From Georgenia_A wangjunii (GTDB taxonomy: Bacteria > Actinomycetota > Actinomycetes > Actinomycetales > Actinomycetaceae), in assembly GCF_036421915.1 (NCBI RefSeq), contig NZ_JAZGOM010000007.1: 64,000 nt of DNA; one strand, written 5' to 3'. The position numbers and the translations under genes were made by a program. Below are positions 53,584 through 62,309 of the stretch, piece by piece. The notes under the pieces were generated by a model. That model was not told the origin of the DNA, ran no database searches, and saw nothing but the letters and a program-made list of their open reading frames with translations. The stretch's first letter is position 1. Each line of letters starts with the position of its first letter.

Positions 53584-54012
53584 ATGCACGAGGGTGAAGA
53601 ACGCAAACGGCCAAGGCATACGGAGCGGGAGGTTGACTACTTCGCCGCAGCATTCGAAGAGGCACTCCGACCAGCTCCAGAGGTCCTCGAGGCGTATCGT
53701 CGTCAGCTAGACCGGAAGCTCGAGGGACTAAGCGCTGACGAGCGGGCGGAGTTCTTCGCTCGCTTGGAGCGGCGAGACCGACGCTCCGACGCCGTTCCTG
53801 GGGATCCACTGACCTGGAGATGCGACGCACCCAGGCCCAGTCAGTTCCTGCGTGCCGTCTTGCGCCGTTGCCGCCGTGAACGCGCCACGCAGACCCTACG
53901 CTTGCGGGCGGGATCACTGAGAGGCGGCGTCGATGACCTTGGACTTCGTTGGTGTTGCGGCTGTTCTCCTTGCTATTCCAGGAGCCATAGTCGCGTGGAG
54001 AACGCTTTTTAA
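53584..54012 (+). CDS. Small charged hypothetical protein (end doubtful)
   Basis: 142 aa. AGGAGG (53573-53578) lies 5 nt before ATG 53584, and the first 65 or so residues (VDYFAAAFEEALRPAPEVLEAYRRQLDRKLEGLSADERAEFFARL) look like a real helical domain. After about residue 70 the sequence becomes Arg/Cys-rich and overlaps the next gene by 80 nt, which suggests a frameshift or a shorter true product. Confidence 0.45.
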   Translation: MHEGEERKRPRHTEREVDYFAAAFEEALRPAPEVLEAYRRQLDRKLEGLSADERAEFFARLERRDRRSDAVPGDPLTWRCDAPRPSQFLRAVLRRCRRERATQTLRLRAGSLRGGVDDLGLRWCCGCSPCYSRSHSRVENAF

Positions 54013-54442
54013 GGAGCGGGCTCAGCGAGAGCGAGAGGCACCGCGGTGGGCCGCGCTGGGCTTGGTCGCGGCGGGCGGCCTTGGATTCATCGGTGCTGCC
54101 GCAATAATTGCTGGGGTGGCCGGCGTGTTCGATCCAACACTAGCTGCTACGCCGAACCCCGTAACTCCGGGTCAGCGTTTGAACGTATGTGGGTCAGGGT
54201 TCGAACCGTACGCCCTCGTGGATGCTCGCTTTGAGTTATCGTTCGACGAACGACTGAGCCCCGAATTTGATCAACCCCACATAGAATTGGGCGCGGGCCA
54301 AATTACCGGGGACGGAAGCTTCTGCATCGAGGGGCGGCTGTCTGAGAACGCCCCTGCTGGCAACAGGAGACTTGCAATCCTCGAGTACCGTGGTGATTCG
54401 ACCTCATATCACTATGTTGCGTTGAACGTGCTCGAACCGTAG
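53933..54442 (+). CDS. Hypothetical membrane-anchored protein
   Basis: 169 aa. An N-terminal helix (DFVGVAAVLLAIPGAIVAW), a charged stretch and a second helix (ALGLVAAGGLGFIGAAAIIAGVAGV) precede an outside beta-rich domain of about 100 residues with one pair of cysteines (NVCGSGFE and SFCIEGRL). The outer part resembles an Ig-like fold (PNPVTPGQRLNVCGSGFEPY), as in surface proteins. Lower GC. ATG 53933 has no clear ribosome site. Confidence 0.6.
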   Translation: MTLDFVGVAAVLLAIPGAIVAWRTLFKERAQREREAPRWAALGLVAAGGLGFIGAAAIIAGVAGVFDPTLAATPNPVTPGQRLNVCGSGFEPYALVDARFELSFDERLSPEFDQPHIELGAGQITGDGSFCIEGRLSENAPAGNRRLAILEYRGDSTSYHYVALNVLEP

Positions 54443-54808
54443 CTTCTTCTCGCGCGTCATCGTTTGCTAACTCGCTAACTCGCTAACTCGCTAACTCGTG
54501 ATCCAGCGCCGCGAATCGCTGTGTCGTCTGAGGCTCGGGCAAGTCGGTGGACTGGTCCGCTTGGTGCACACGGGGGCCCGGACACCGGCGTTCGCCACCA
54601 CTAGCTTGACACGCGCGTGTTGCTATCAGGGCCTGGTCCTGCTGCGTGACGGTGCCCAGCGCACCTCATTCGAGTCGGCGACGTACGCGATGTTCATCAG
54701 CGGGCTCGGGCCGTCCATGCAAGAGTGCCGATGTCCGGATGGCCGTCTTCTGCCGCAGTATCCGATCGGCTCCACTCCTCTGGCATGTGAGGTGGGTTCC
54801 GTGACGGC
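54443..54808. other. Intergenic region with octamer repeats
   Basis: 366 nt. It contains the tandem octamers at 54466-54497 and no supported gene. As the region just upstream of the relaxase cluster it is a candidate location for oriT, but no nic-like motif is recognised. Confidence 0.35.
54466..54497 (+). repeat. Four tandem copies of GCTAACTC
   Basis: GCTAACTC occurs four times without spacers (54466-54497). It is low-GC and sits 24 nt after a gene stop. Possibly slippage-prone DNA or a plasmid-type iteron. Confidence 0.85.
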
Positions 54809-55150
54809 GTGCGCGCGGCTAGCCCTCACCGGGTCGTGGGAGCTAGTGAGCATAGGCAGCGGTCGTGGCCGGCCCAGGACTGGGCGACGGCGGCGACGCC
54901 GCGCGCGCTGGGGGCCGTCGTGCGGGCCACCTGTGTGGAGTGCGATCTCGCTTTCAGCGCGCGGCGGCGTGACGCTCGGTACTGCTCGAAGACCTGCCAA
55001 TCGCGGCACTGGCGCCGCGCCGCACACCGGTGCGCGAGCTGCCGGAAGCCGATGCCGTCGTCCATGCGTTCAGACGCCCGCTACTGCTCCAACCGCTGCA
55101 GACAGACCGCGCACCGCGCCCGATCCGACGCCTTAGGCGGCTCGCAATGA
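54809..55150 (+). CDS. Double zinc-knuckle protein coupled to the relaxase
   Basis: 113 aa at most; the true start is uncertain (a GTG near codon 37 is possible). The C-terminal 70 residues hold two similar Cys4 units: TCVECDLAFSARRRDARYCS with KTC following, and RCASCRKPMP with ARYCSNRC. This looks like a duplicated zinc knuckle for nucleic acid binding. The TGA overlaps the relaxase ATG (ATGA at 55147-55150). It may be an accessory factor for nicking or a regulator of mobF. Confidence 0.75.
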   Translation: MRAASPHRVVGASEHRQRSWPAQDWATAATPRALGAVVRATCVECDLAFSARRRDARYCSKTCQSRHWRRAAHRCASCRKPMPSSMRSDARYCSNRCRQTAHRARSDALGGSQ

Positions 55151-58100
55151 TGAGCATGTGTGTCCGTTACGCGGGGGAGTCCTACACCTACCTGCTGGAC
55201 TCAGTCACCACCGACCACGGCCGAGCGGGCGGAACGCCGATGAGCCGCTATTACGCGGCGCACGGCACCCCGCCGGGGACCTGGCTGGGCGCCGGGCTCG
55301 TCGGCTTGGACGATGGTAGGGGGCTTGTAGAGGGCAGTTTCGCTACGCCCGTCCAGATGGAACGGCTCTTCGCCAACGGCGCCGACCCTGTCACCGGAAT
55401 GACGCTTGGCCAGTCCCCGCACGTCTACGCTGCAGACGCCGACCGGCGTCGTCCCGTCGCGGGCTTCGACTCCACGTTCACGGTTCCCAAGTCGGTCAGC
55501 GTCCTGTGGGCACTAGCCGATGCCGGTACGGCGGACGTGATCTATGAGTGCCACCGGCAGGCGATCGCCGACGTCGTGGCCCTCATCGAGCGCGACGTCG
55601 CCCGCACACGGATCGGTACGAACGGCGTCGCGCAGGTCGAGGTCAACGGGGTGGTCTCGGCAGCATTCGACCACTGGGACTCGCGCGAGAATGACCCGAA
55701 TCTTCATACGCACGTGGTGATCGCCAACCGGGTGCAGGCTGCCGACGGACGGTGGCGGACACTGGACTCCCGTGCGATTCATCGCGCGGCCGTGGCCATG
55801 TCCGAGCGCTACGACACACTCTTGGCCGATCACCTCACCCGCCGGCTGGGCCTTACTTGGGAGTACCGGGAGCGCGGTCTGCAGCGCAACCCCGCTTTCG
55901 AACTGACGGCCGTCCCGCAGCCCTTTCTCGATTGTTTGTCGCAGCGATCGGTGGCTATCGATGCAGAGGCGGACCGTCTCATCGAGCGGTACCAGAGCGA
56001 CCACGGCCGCCGGCCCGATGCAGCGATGGTCCTTCGGCTGCGCCAGCAGGCCACGCTCTCTACCCGCGGTGCGAAGGAGGTCCGCAGCCTCGAGGAGCTC
56101 ACCGCACAGTGGAGAGAACGAGCCGACACGGTTCTGGGCGCGGAGTCGCTCGCGTGGACCGGGCGAGTTCTCGACGGCGGGCGTACGCCGCTTCCAGACC
56201 TGCTCGTGCCTTCGGTGTGGGCAGATGAGGCTGCCACGGCTGTCCTGGCGGTCCTCGCCCGCAAGCGTTCGACGTGGACGGCGTGGAACATCGAGGCAGA
56301 GGCCGCCCGTGCGCTCAAGGCACACCGGTTCGACACCGTGGACGAGCGAGACAAGGCTGTCGCCGCCGTCGTCGCCGAGGTGCAACGTCGCTCGGTCCGG
56401 CTCACCCCACCGGAAGCAGCGCCGACACCTGCGGTGCTGCAGCGAAGGGACGGCACCAGTGCCTTCCGTGCTTTCCGCAGCGAGGTGTACACCGCCCAAA
56501 CTACGCTCGACGCCGAGGCGCGACTCCTCACCGCTGGGCGCGATCGGAACGCACCCGTTCTCGACATCGACCATCTCGACGAGACAGGGCTCTTCGGTGA
56601 CCAAGCCTCCGCAGTCCGGTCCGTCGGCTTCTCCGGCCGAGTGCTGGACGTGTTGGTCGGCCCGGCGGGCTCAGGCAAGACCCACACGCTCGCCGCGCTG
56701 CGAGCATCCTGGGAAGGCACCCACGGACGCGGATCCGTTCTCGGTCTGGCGCCTTCAGCCGCCGCGGCTGAAGTTCTCGGCGTCAGTCTCGGAGTCGACA
56801 CCGAGAACACGGCTAAGTGGCTCGTTGAGCACGACGCCGAACCCGAGCGGCTCCGTCGCCTCGCCCGGGCGCGCAGCATCCTGCCTGCGACGGTGAACCG
56901 GGGGAGTGCGCGGGAGGTCGCCGCCCACATCCAACGGCTCACCCACGAGATCGAGCGATGGCAGTTCCGTGCGGGGCAGTTGGTGATCATCGACGAGGCG
57001 TCCCTGGCCGGGACCGCAGATCTCGACCGGATCGTTGCCTGCGCCGGCGAGGCCGGGGCGAAGGTGCTTCTCGTGGGGGACTGGGCACAGCTGTCCGCCA
57101 TCGACGCCGGCGGCGCCTTCGGCCTGCTCGTCCGTGACCGCGGCGCGGGCGCGCCCGAGCTCGGCACCGCCCGACGATTCAGGCACGCCTGGGAAAGGGA
57201 GGCCGCGACGTTGCTGCGGGTGGGCGACGCCGACTGCCTCCACTTGTACGACTATCACGGTCGGATCCGCGAGGGCGATCACGACGACATGGTCGACGGC
57301 GCCTACGCGACCTGGCGCGCGGACGAACTCGCCGGGAAGCGATCCCTACTCATCGCCGGCGACAGTGACACCGTTCGCGCGCTCAACGAACGAGCGCGCG
57401 CCGAGCTCGTCGTCGCTGGCCGCGTCGCCCTCGACGGCAGTGGCTTGCGTGATGGGCTCTTGGCGGGCGTCGGGGACCGGGTCGTCACGCGCCGGAACGA
57501 CCGCCGCCTCACGGTCGGGCCGAGGTGGGTGAAGAACGGCGACACGTGGGTCGTCACCGCCCGCCACGACGACGGTGCTCTCACCGTCAAACGGCCCGGC
57601 GGTGGACCTACCGTCACCCTGCCCGCAAGGTATGTCCGCGAGTACGTCGAGCTGGGGTACGCCACCACGGCGTTCCGCGCGCAGGGCGCCACCGTTGACA
57701 CCGCCCACGCCATCGTTACGGGACCTGGCCTGACTCGCGAAGTGCTGTACGTGATGCTCACCCGCGCCCGCGAGGCCAACACCGCCTACGTCTGCACCGA
57801 CCGACCAGTCGAGCCTCTCCAGGGATTCTCGGAGGCACCCACCACAGCCAGGGTTGTTCTGAGGAGCGTCATGGGGAACGTTGGAGCCGCTCTCTCCGCA
57901 CACGAGACAAGCGGACGGGAACTCGACGAGGCAACCTCAATCCGCACTCTCGCTGCTGAGTACGACACGATCGCCCAACTCGCTCAAGCACACCGCTGGA
58001 CTGGGCTCCTCACCCGCGCGGGTCTCGCCCCCGAGCAAGTCGACGCTGTCACGTCGTCGGGCGCCTTCGGTGCCCTCGGCGCGGCGTTGCGCCGCGCCGA

Positions 58101-58674
58101 AGCACGGGGGATTGCGCTCGAAGAGGACCTCCCGTTCATCGTCAAGCGGGCGGACACCGGCGCTGAGGACCTCGCCGCCGTCCTCCACGAGCGTGTCGAC
58201 CGCTGGACAGAGGCGTCGCCCCTTGCGACCAACGGCGGCCCATCGGCAGATCGCCTGATCCTCGGCTTCCTCCCAGTCGCCACTACCGATGACGCCGCCA
58301 TGGCGGCGGCGCTGACTGAACGTGCGCGTCTCATGGAACTACGAGCGGAGCTCCTTGTTCACCGCGCTCGAGCGGCCGGCGCGCCATGGCTTACGCACCT
58401 CGAGGAAGAACTCGGCACCGCGACGGATACGGGGGTGCGGTCTTCAGCCGCCCGAATGGTCGCCGCATACAGAGAGCGCCATCAGGTCAGCGACCCGCTC
58501 CGTTCTCTAGGCCAGATCGACTCAACGGCCGTCCAGCAACGGCGCGAGAGCAGGATGGTCAACTTTGCCTTGGCGCGGCTCAGAGAGCCGCATTGGTCGG
58601 ATGCGGAGCGCAGCACGCAGTCAGGCGTCGCGACCATGATGGACCAACTAGGTGCGGGCTCGATCGGGCGGTAG
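55147..58674 (+). CDS. mobF: MobF relaxase-helicase (TraI/TrwC-like)
   Basis: 1175 aa. The relaxase domain (about 1-330) starts near MSMCVRYAGESYTYLLDSV with candidate catalytic tyrosines there and in MSRYYAAHG, and has the DPNLHTHVVIANR histidine motif (about 183-195). The RecD-like helicase domain has Walker A GPAGSGKT (about 505), IIDEASLAG, VLLVGDWAQL, a GDRVVTRRND block and LGYATTAFRAQGATVDTAH with the RxxxNTAYVC end. The C-terminal 250 residues are helical. It nicks oriT and unwinds DNA for conjugative transfer. No TraD or T4SS genes are nearby, so the element is more likely mobilisable than self-transferring. ATG 55147, 55150 or 55156 could be used. Confidence 0.93.
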   Translation: MMSMCVRYAGESYTYLLDSVTTDHGRAGGTPMSRYYAAHGTPPGTWLGAGLVGLDDGRGLVEGSFATPVQMERLFANGADPVTGMTLGQSPHVYAADADRRRPVAGFDSTFTVPKSVSVLWALADAGTADVIYECHRQAIADVVALIERDVARTRIGTNGVAQVEVNGVVSAAFDHWDSRENDPNLHTHVVIANRVQAADGRWRTLDSRAIHRAAVAMSERYDTLLADHLTRRLGLTWEYRERGLQRNPAFELTAVPQPFLDCLSQRSVAIDAEADRLIERYQSDHGRRPDAAMVLRLRQQATLSTRGAKEVRSLEELTAQWRERADTVLGAESLAWTGRVLDGGRTPLPDLLVPSVWADEAATAVLAVLARKRSTWTAWNIEAEAARALKAHRFDTVDERDKAVAAVVAEVQRRSVRLTPPEAAPTPAVLQRRDGTSAFRAFRSEVYTAQTTLDAEARLLTAGRDRNAPVLDIDHLDETGLFGDQASAVRSVGFSGRVLDVLVGPAGSGKTHTLAALRASWEGTHGRGSVLGLAPSAAAAEVLGVSLGVDTENTAKWLVEHDAEPERLRRLARARSILPATVNRGSAREVAAHIQRLTHEIERWQFRAGQLVIIDEASLAGTADLDRIVACAGEAGAKVLLVGDWAQLSAIDAGGAFGLLVRDRGAGAPELGTARRFRHAWEREAATLLRVGDADCLHLYDYHGRIREGDHDDMVDGAYATWRADELAGKRSLLIAGDSDTVRALNERARAELVVAGRVALDGSGLRDGLLAGVGDRVVTRRNDRRLTVGPRWVKNGDTWVVTARHDDGALTVKRPGGGPTVTLPARYVREYVELGYATTAFRAQGATVDTAHAIVTGPGLTREVLYVMLTRAREANTAYVCTDRPVEPLQGFSEAPTTARVVLRSVMGNVGAALSAHETSGRELDEATSIRTLAAEYDTIAQLAQAHRWTGLLTRAGLAPEQVDAVTSSGAFGALGAALRRAEARGIALEEDLPFIVKRADTGAEDLAAVLHERVDRWTEASPLATNGGPSADRLILGFLPVATTDDAAMAAALTERARLMELRAELLVHRARAAGAPWLTHLEEELGTATDTGVRSSAARMVAAYRERHQVSDPLRSLGQIDSTAVQQRRESRMVNFALARLREPHWSDAERSTQSGVATMMDQLGAGSIGR

Positions 58675-59367
58675 ACCGCACGACGCTCGACCGCCGGAGA
58701 CCTTGGCGCGACTTCACGAGCCACCGCCACGATGCCGCCGACGATCGTCGATGAGGTGTGGGCGCAGTGCTCATCCCACCAACGTCGCATCCGGCACCTC
58801 GGATGGTGTCTCCCACGCGTGCAGCAACTCCACCCTCAGCGACGCGTTGCAACGCGGCGGGGAGCGCGGGCCGCGGCATGACCGTGCGCTGGCTGCGCGC
58901 GACGCAGCGTCTTCCGTACCTGTGACTCAGAGGGGAAGCGTCATGCTCGCGTGGATTAGGAGCAGCGTGACCTCGCTCAAGCTAAGTCTGGAGCGAGGAA
59001 CCTCCCCCGCGCCGAGTGGTCGACCGTGCCTATCGCCTGCTTGCTCGCAGCGCGCCCTCGACTCTCATCGGCAAGCGCCGACGCCAAGACAGTAGATGCG
59101 ATGGCGGACGACCGGGCGCGCGTCAATCTAGCGGACTGAACGATGCACGCCGGCGCCTGCCCGGCGGCATGTCTTGATACCGACTGGGCCCGTGGATGTA
59201 GGGGTGACGCCCATTCCCAGAACGCGCCGTGCAGACCGCCCCTGCGGCACCGCACGTGCGGGTGAACGGCGTAGGGTCGACCCGAACGATCCACGGTGAC
59301 GACAGGTTCGCTCACCGCTCGCCGTCCGGGACATGCGAAGTCCACGGACCACACCGGCTGGAGTCAG
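58675..59367. other. Intergenic region before the DUF262 gene
   Basis: 693 nt with no convincing gene. An in-frame GTG at 59296 extends the DUF262 gene, but the ribosome-site-like GGAG precedes ATG 59368. No promoter or repeat is supported. Confidence 0.4.
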
Positions 59368-60528
59368 ATGCGACTAGTTCAAGTCCAGGCAGAGGTGGAA
59401 CTTCTCATCAACCGCTTGAAAAGCGGTCGCATCGACTTGCAGCCCGACTTTCAGCGCGGCAGCGTCTGGCCCATTGTGAAAAAGCAACGATTAGTCGACA
59501 GTATACTTCGCAACTGGCACGTTCCGCCGCTCCATTTCATTCGAGAGAACGACGGCACACAGTCGGTGCTCGACGGACAGCAGCGACTAACCGCGATCTG
59601 GGAATTCTATAACGGTCTCTTCGACGTCAACGGCAAGATTGACCCGCGCTCCGACTCTATCGGGCCACTTGACGGACTTCGCTACGGACAATTGCCCAAC
59701 GCATTCCGGCACGCCTTCCTGACGTTCCCAATCCAAACAATTGACCTTATCGACTACTCGCCAGAAGAGCCGTACGAGCTGTTCTTCCGTCTTAACGAGC
59801 CGCTGGCGCTGACGTCGGCGGAAAAACGAAACGCCTTCTTCGGGCCCGCTCGTGACCAAGTGCGCGCGTTGGTGGAGTATGCCGCGACACTTGGTTGGTC
59901 ACGCGATACAATCGGATTCACGAACTCGCGCATGGCGTATGACGATATCATCGCACGCTTATGCCTAAGCCTCGAAATGTGCACGCTACGTGAGCAACTT
60001 TCTGGCGCGGCGATCACGCGCAAGTATAGATCCGGTGATCCTTTCCGTGATGATGCCGTCGAGCGTGCTCGCACTGCAATCCGCTTTCTGTCGACAAGAG
60101 CTGCTTTTACGCGGGGCGTGTTGAAGTTCAATCGCGCCACGCTGTTCTCTTGGCTTGCGTTCTTGGCGCGGCTGGACACTGAACATTACGGAGCCCAGGC
60201 GGAGCGCTACCTCGAGTGGTTCCACGTCGTGAGAGAGGCTCTGCGCCTCAACCCGGACTTATTTATGGCCGACTCACCACAAGACCGGTTTCTGTCGGCC
60301 TACTTCGATGTGTACCGAGACCGGTCGTCTTCGCGCGTCCTAGACGCCGTTTCAGTCTTAGCTAGGGACGCCATAATTTGGGCGCTGTTTTACATGCAAA
60401 ACAATGACGTATTACCCGAGCGCGACTGTGGACAAATAGCACCGCTCGTTGCCATGTCGATCGAAGCAAAAGCGCCGGAACGAGTGCTGTATAACTTCAT
60501 CGAGAGTTCCGACTGGGGCTCATGGTAA
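59368..60528 (+). CDS. DUF262 (ParB-like/GmrS-like) protein
   Basis: 386 aa. The DUF262 signature is clear: IDLQPDFQRGSVW (QRGSVW 29-34), PPLHFIREN, and SVLDGQQRLTAIWEF (69-73 DGQQR). DUF262 is a ParB-fold nuclease or nucleotidase domain found in GmrSD and other anti-phage proteins. The remaining 230 residues are helical and not a DUF1524 HNH domain, so this is not a full GmrSD. The next gene overlaps its stop. ATG 59368 is preferred, with GTG 59296 an alternative that adds 24 residues. Lower GC than the core. Confidence 0.85.
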   Translation: MRLVQVQAEVELLINRLKSGRIDLQPDFQRGSVWPIVKKQRLVDSILRNWHVPPLHFIRENDGTQSVLDGQQRLTAIWEFYNGLFDVNGKIDPRSDSIGPLDGLRYGQLPNAFRHAFLTFPIQTIDLIDYSPEEPYELFFRLNEPLALTSAEKRNAFFGPARDQVRALVEYAATLGWSRDTIGFTNSRMAYDDIIARLCLSLEMCTLREQLSGAAITRKYRSGDPFRDDAVERARTAIRFLSTRAAFTRGVLKFNRATLFSWLAFLARLDTEHYGAQAERYLEWFHVVREALRLNPDLFMADSPQDRFLSAYFDVYRDRSSSRVLDAVSVLARDAIIWALFYMQNNDVLPERDCGQIAPLVAMSIEAKAPERVLYNFIESSDWGSW

Positions 60529-61982
60529 TGAGGAACGCTCAGGCGCAAGATTACTGGAGACGATTTCTCAACCGATCACCACGCTCGGGCGTGACCGCCG
60601 CATCAGTGGCGCGTGAGCGCTTCCCACGCCAAGCATCCCTGAGTAACCTAGGCAACCTAACAGTGTTGTGTGGAAATAATGGTTCAGGGAAGAGCAGCAT
60701 GCTTTCTTTGATTCACGCGGCGCTAACGGCGGACGTCTCGCGTCTTTCCCCGCACCTGGCCGCCGGGCACGTTCGCCTTGACGTGATACAGAATAGCCGT
60801 GCAGCTTCACGCTCAATCGACCTGACGACATCTGAGGTCGTCGGAGCAAGTAGTCCGTTTCCGTCCGTCCTCCTTCTCGATGCGGCGCGCGACGCTCAAC
60901 TGCTTAAGGCGCGCTTCATCGCGGAAGCGAACTTTGAAGAGTTGCTTGAACAGTACGATGCGAACGAGCTGTCACCGCGTTCGCTCGAGTTAGTGCGGTA
61001 CGTCAGCCGCAAGAACTATGCACGCGTCAGCGTTACAGAAGTCGACGACCTTGGGTCCGACGTCGACGCTGTGGACGAAACATCACCAAGCCAGAGCTGG
61101 CCCTTCTTCACAGTGTCCGACGGTCAGTCGACCTACGACACCCGTACAATGGGGGCTGGGGAGCTTGCGGCGATGCTCTTACTCTGGAGCCTTTCCAACG
61201 CTGTCGCGGGCAGCTGCGTCTTGATCGAAGAGCCAGAAACGTATGTTTCACCCGCCAGTCAAGCATACTTGATGAACGCTATCGCCCGAATCGCGGTGGA
61301 GCGCAACCTGTGGGTCCTGCTTAGCACCCACAGTGTTGAACTTTTACACAGGGTGCCAGCCTCCGCGATCCGGATGGCTGAGGTAGTCGGCGGTGACGTG
61401 GTACTCCGTACACCAACGAACTTGGCAGAGGTGCGCAGTACGCTCGGCGTGAGAGTTGCACCGTCGAGTATGGTCCTAGTAGAGGATAGGCTGGCAGGCG
61501 TGTTGCTGCACGAGTTGCTTGTTTCGAAGGGCGTTTTCGCGGCGCTCGGCGCACGAATCGAAGTGGCAGGAAGCGCCGAAAAAGCACTCCTGGCGGCTAC
61601 GTCCCTCCAAGGGCTCGAACCTCCGATGCGAGCGATCGCGGTGCTAGATGGTGATCAACGCGACCAAACGGGCGGTTCTGGGCTGGGACCGCTTTTTCTT
61701 CCGGGAAGCGCCTGCCCCGAACAGGAGCTCATAGATGCCATGGGATCCTTGCCGGGCTCGGCAGCGCGGGCGCTGGGGCGTCAAAAACTCCAGATAGAGG
61801 CCGCCTTGACGTTCGTGCAGGGCCAGGACCCGCACGAGGCGTGGCACACGTTGACTGAACGGCTCGATATCAATTCCGAAACCATGACTCGGGCTATGGT
61901 GAGAGTTTGGCTGCAGATTCGGGGAGTCAAGCCCCAACGCAACACGCTCGCTAGCGAACTCTTGAAGGCGCTTGCTGGGTGA
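60522..61982 (+). CDS. ATPase with TOPRIM-like nuclease domain (OLD-like)
   Basis: 486 aa. ABC-type ATPase: Walker A GNNGSGKSS (51-58), signature MGAGELAAMLLLW (210-214), Walker B SCVLIEEPETY (233-240) and H270 in LLSTHSVELL. A C-terminal TOPRIM-like unit follows: E321 in VLVEDRLAG, D376/D378 in AVLDGDQRD, and a later acidic PEQELIDAM. This is the domain order of OLD nucleases. The ATG overlaps the DUF262 stop by 7 nt (or 3 nt from ATG 60528). Together they form a likely defence cassette. The last codons lie in a 53-bp tandem duplication. Confidence 0.85.
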   Translation: MVMRNAQAQDYWRRFLNRSPRSGVTAASVARERFPRQASLSNLGNLTVLCGNNGSGKSSMLSLIHAALTADVSRLSPHLAAGHVRLDVIQNSRAASRSIDLTTSEVVGASSPFPSVLLLDAARDAQLLKARFIAEANFEELLEQYDANELSPRSLELVRYVSRKNYARVSVTEVDDLGSDVDAVDETSPSQSWPFFTVSDGQSTYDTRTMGAGELAAMLLLWSLSNAVAGSCVLIEEPETYVSPASQAYLMNAIARIAVERNLWVLLSTHSVELLHRVPASAIRMAEVVGGDVVLRTPTNLAEVRSTLGVRVAPSSMVLVEDRLAGVLLHELLVSKGVFAALGARIEVAGSAEKALLAATSLQGLEPPMRAIAVLDGDQRDQTGGSGLGPLFLPGSACPEQELIDAMGSLPGSAARALGRQKLQIEAALTFVQGQDPHEAWHTLTERLDINSETMTRAMVRVWLQIRGVKPQRNTLASELLKALAG

Positions 61983-62067
61983 TCGGGCGCCGATCGAGCA
62001 CGACAGCGGATGCGTTGAAGGCGCTTGCTGGGTGATCGGGCGCCGATCGAGCACGACAGCGGATGCG
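61962..62067. repeat. 53-bp exact tandem duplication
   Basis: Bases 61962-62014 equal 62015-62067. The first copy includes the last six codons and stop of the ATPase gene. No N is present, so it may be real or an assembly effect near a join. Confidence 0.85.
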
Positions 62068-62195
62068 CGCCCCGGACAGCGCGCAGTTGAGTGCCCGATA
62101 GTGGTGTAGCGCGGTCGCCGAGCTCGTCGTGGTTGTAGACGTAGACGCGGCCATCGCGTAATGCTTCGAGTGAACCTCGCAGCACCATCTAATGG
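62068..62195. other. Possible minus-strand gene fragment
   Basis: Read on the minus strand from ATG 62188, the sequence MVLRGSLEALRDGRVYVYNHDELGDRA looks coding but then enters the duplication. It is perhaps the start of a gene cut by the ISL3 element or the rearrangement. Family not recognised. Confidence 0.3.
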
Positions 62196-62309
62196 GGCTC
62201 TTCAAGGTTCGTGGTGATGAGGTCGGGCGCGTCGTAAGAGCGTGAGGGCTCGTGGCCCTGCTGGGATGGGTGTTGTCGAGACATCCACGAGCCAGAGGAC
62301 CACGAGCCT

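Noticed and set aside
54466..54497. Octamer array as a CRISPR
   Set aside because: The repeats are 8 nt, directly adjacent, with no spacers and no cas genes.
58675..59295. Short open frames between the relaxase and DUF262 genes
   Set aside because: All are Arg/Pro/Ser-rich with no ribosome sites or motifs.
59368..60528. A full GmrSD type IV restriction protein
   Set aside because: The DUF262 half is present, but no DUF1524 HNH motif follows and the partner is an ATPase-TOPRIM protein.
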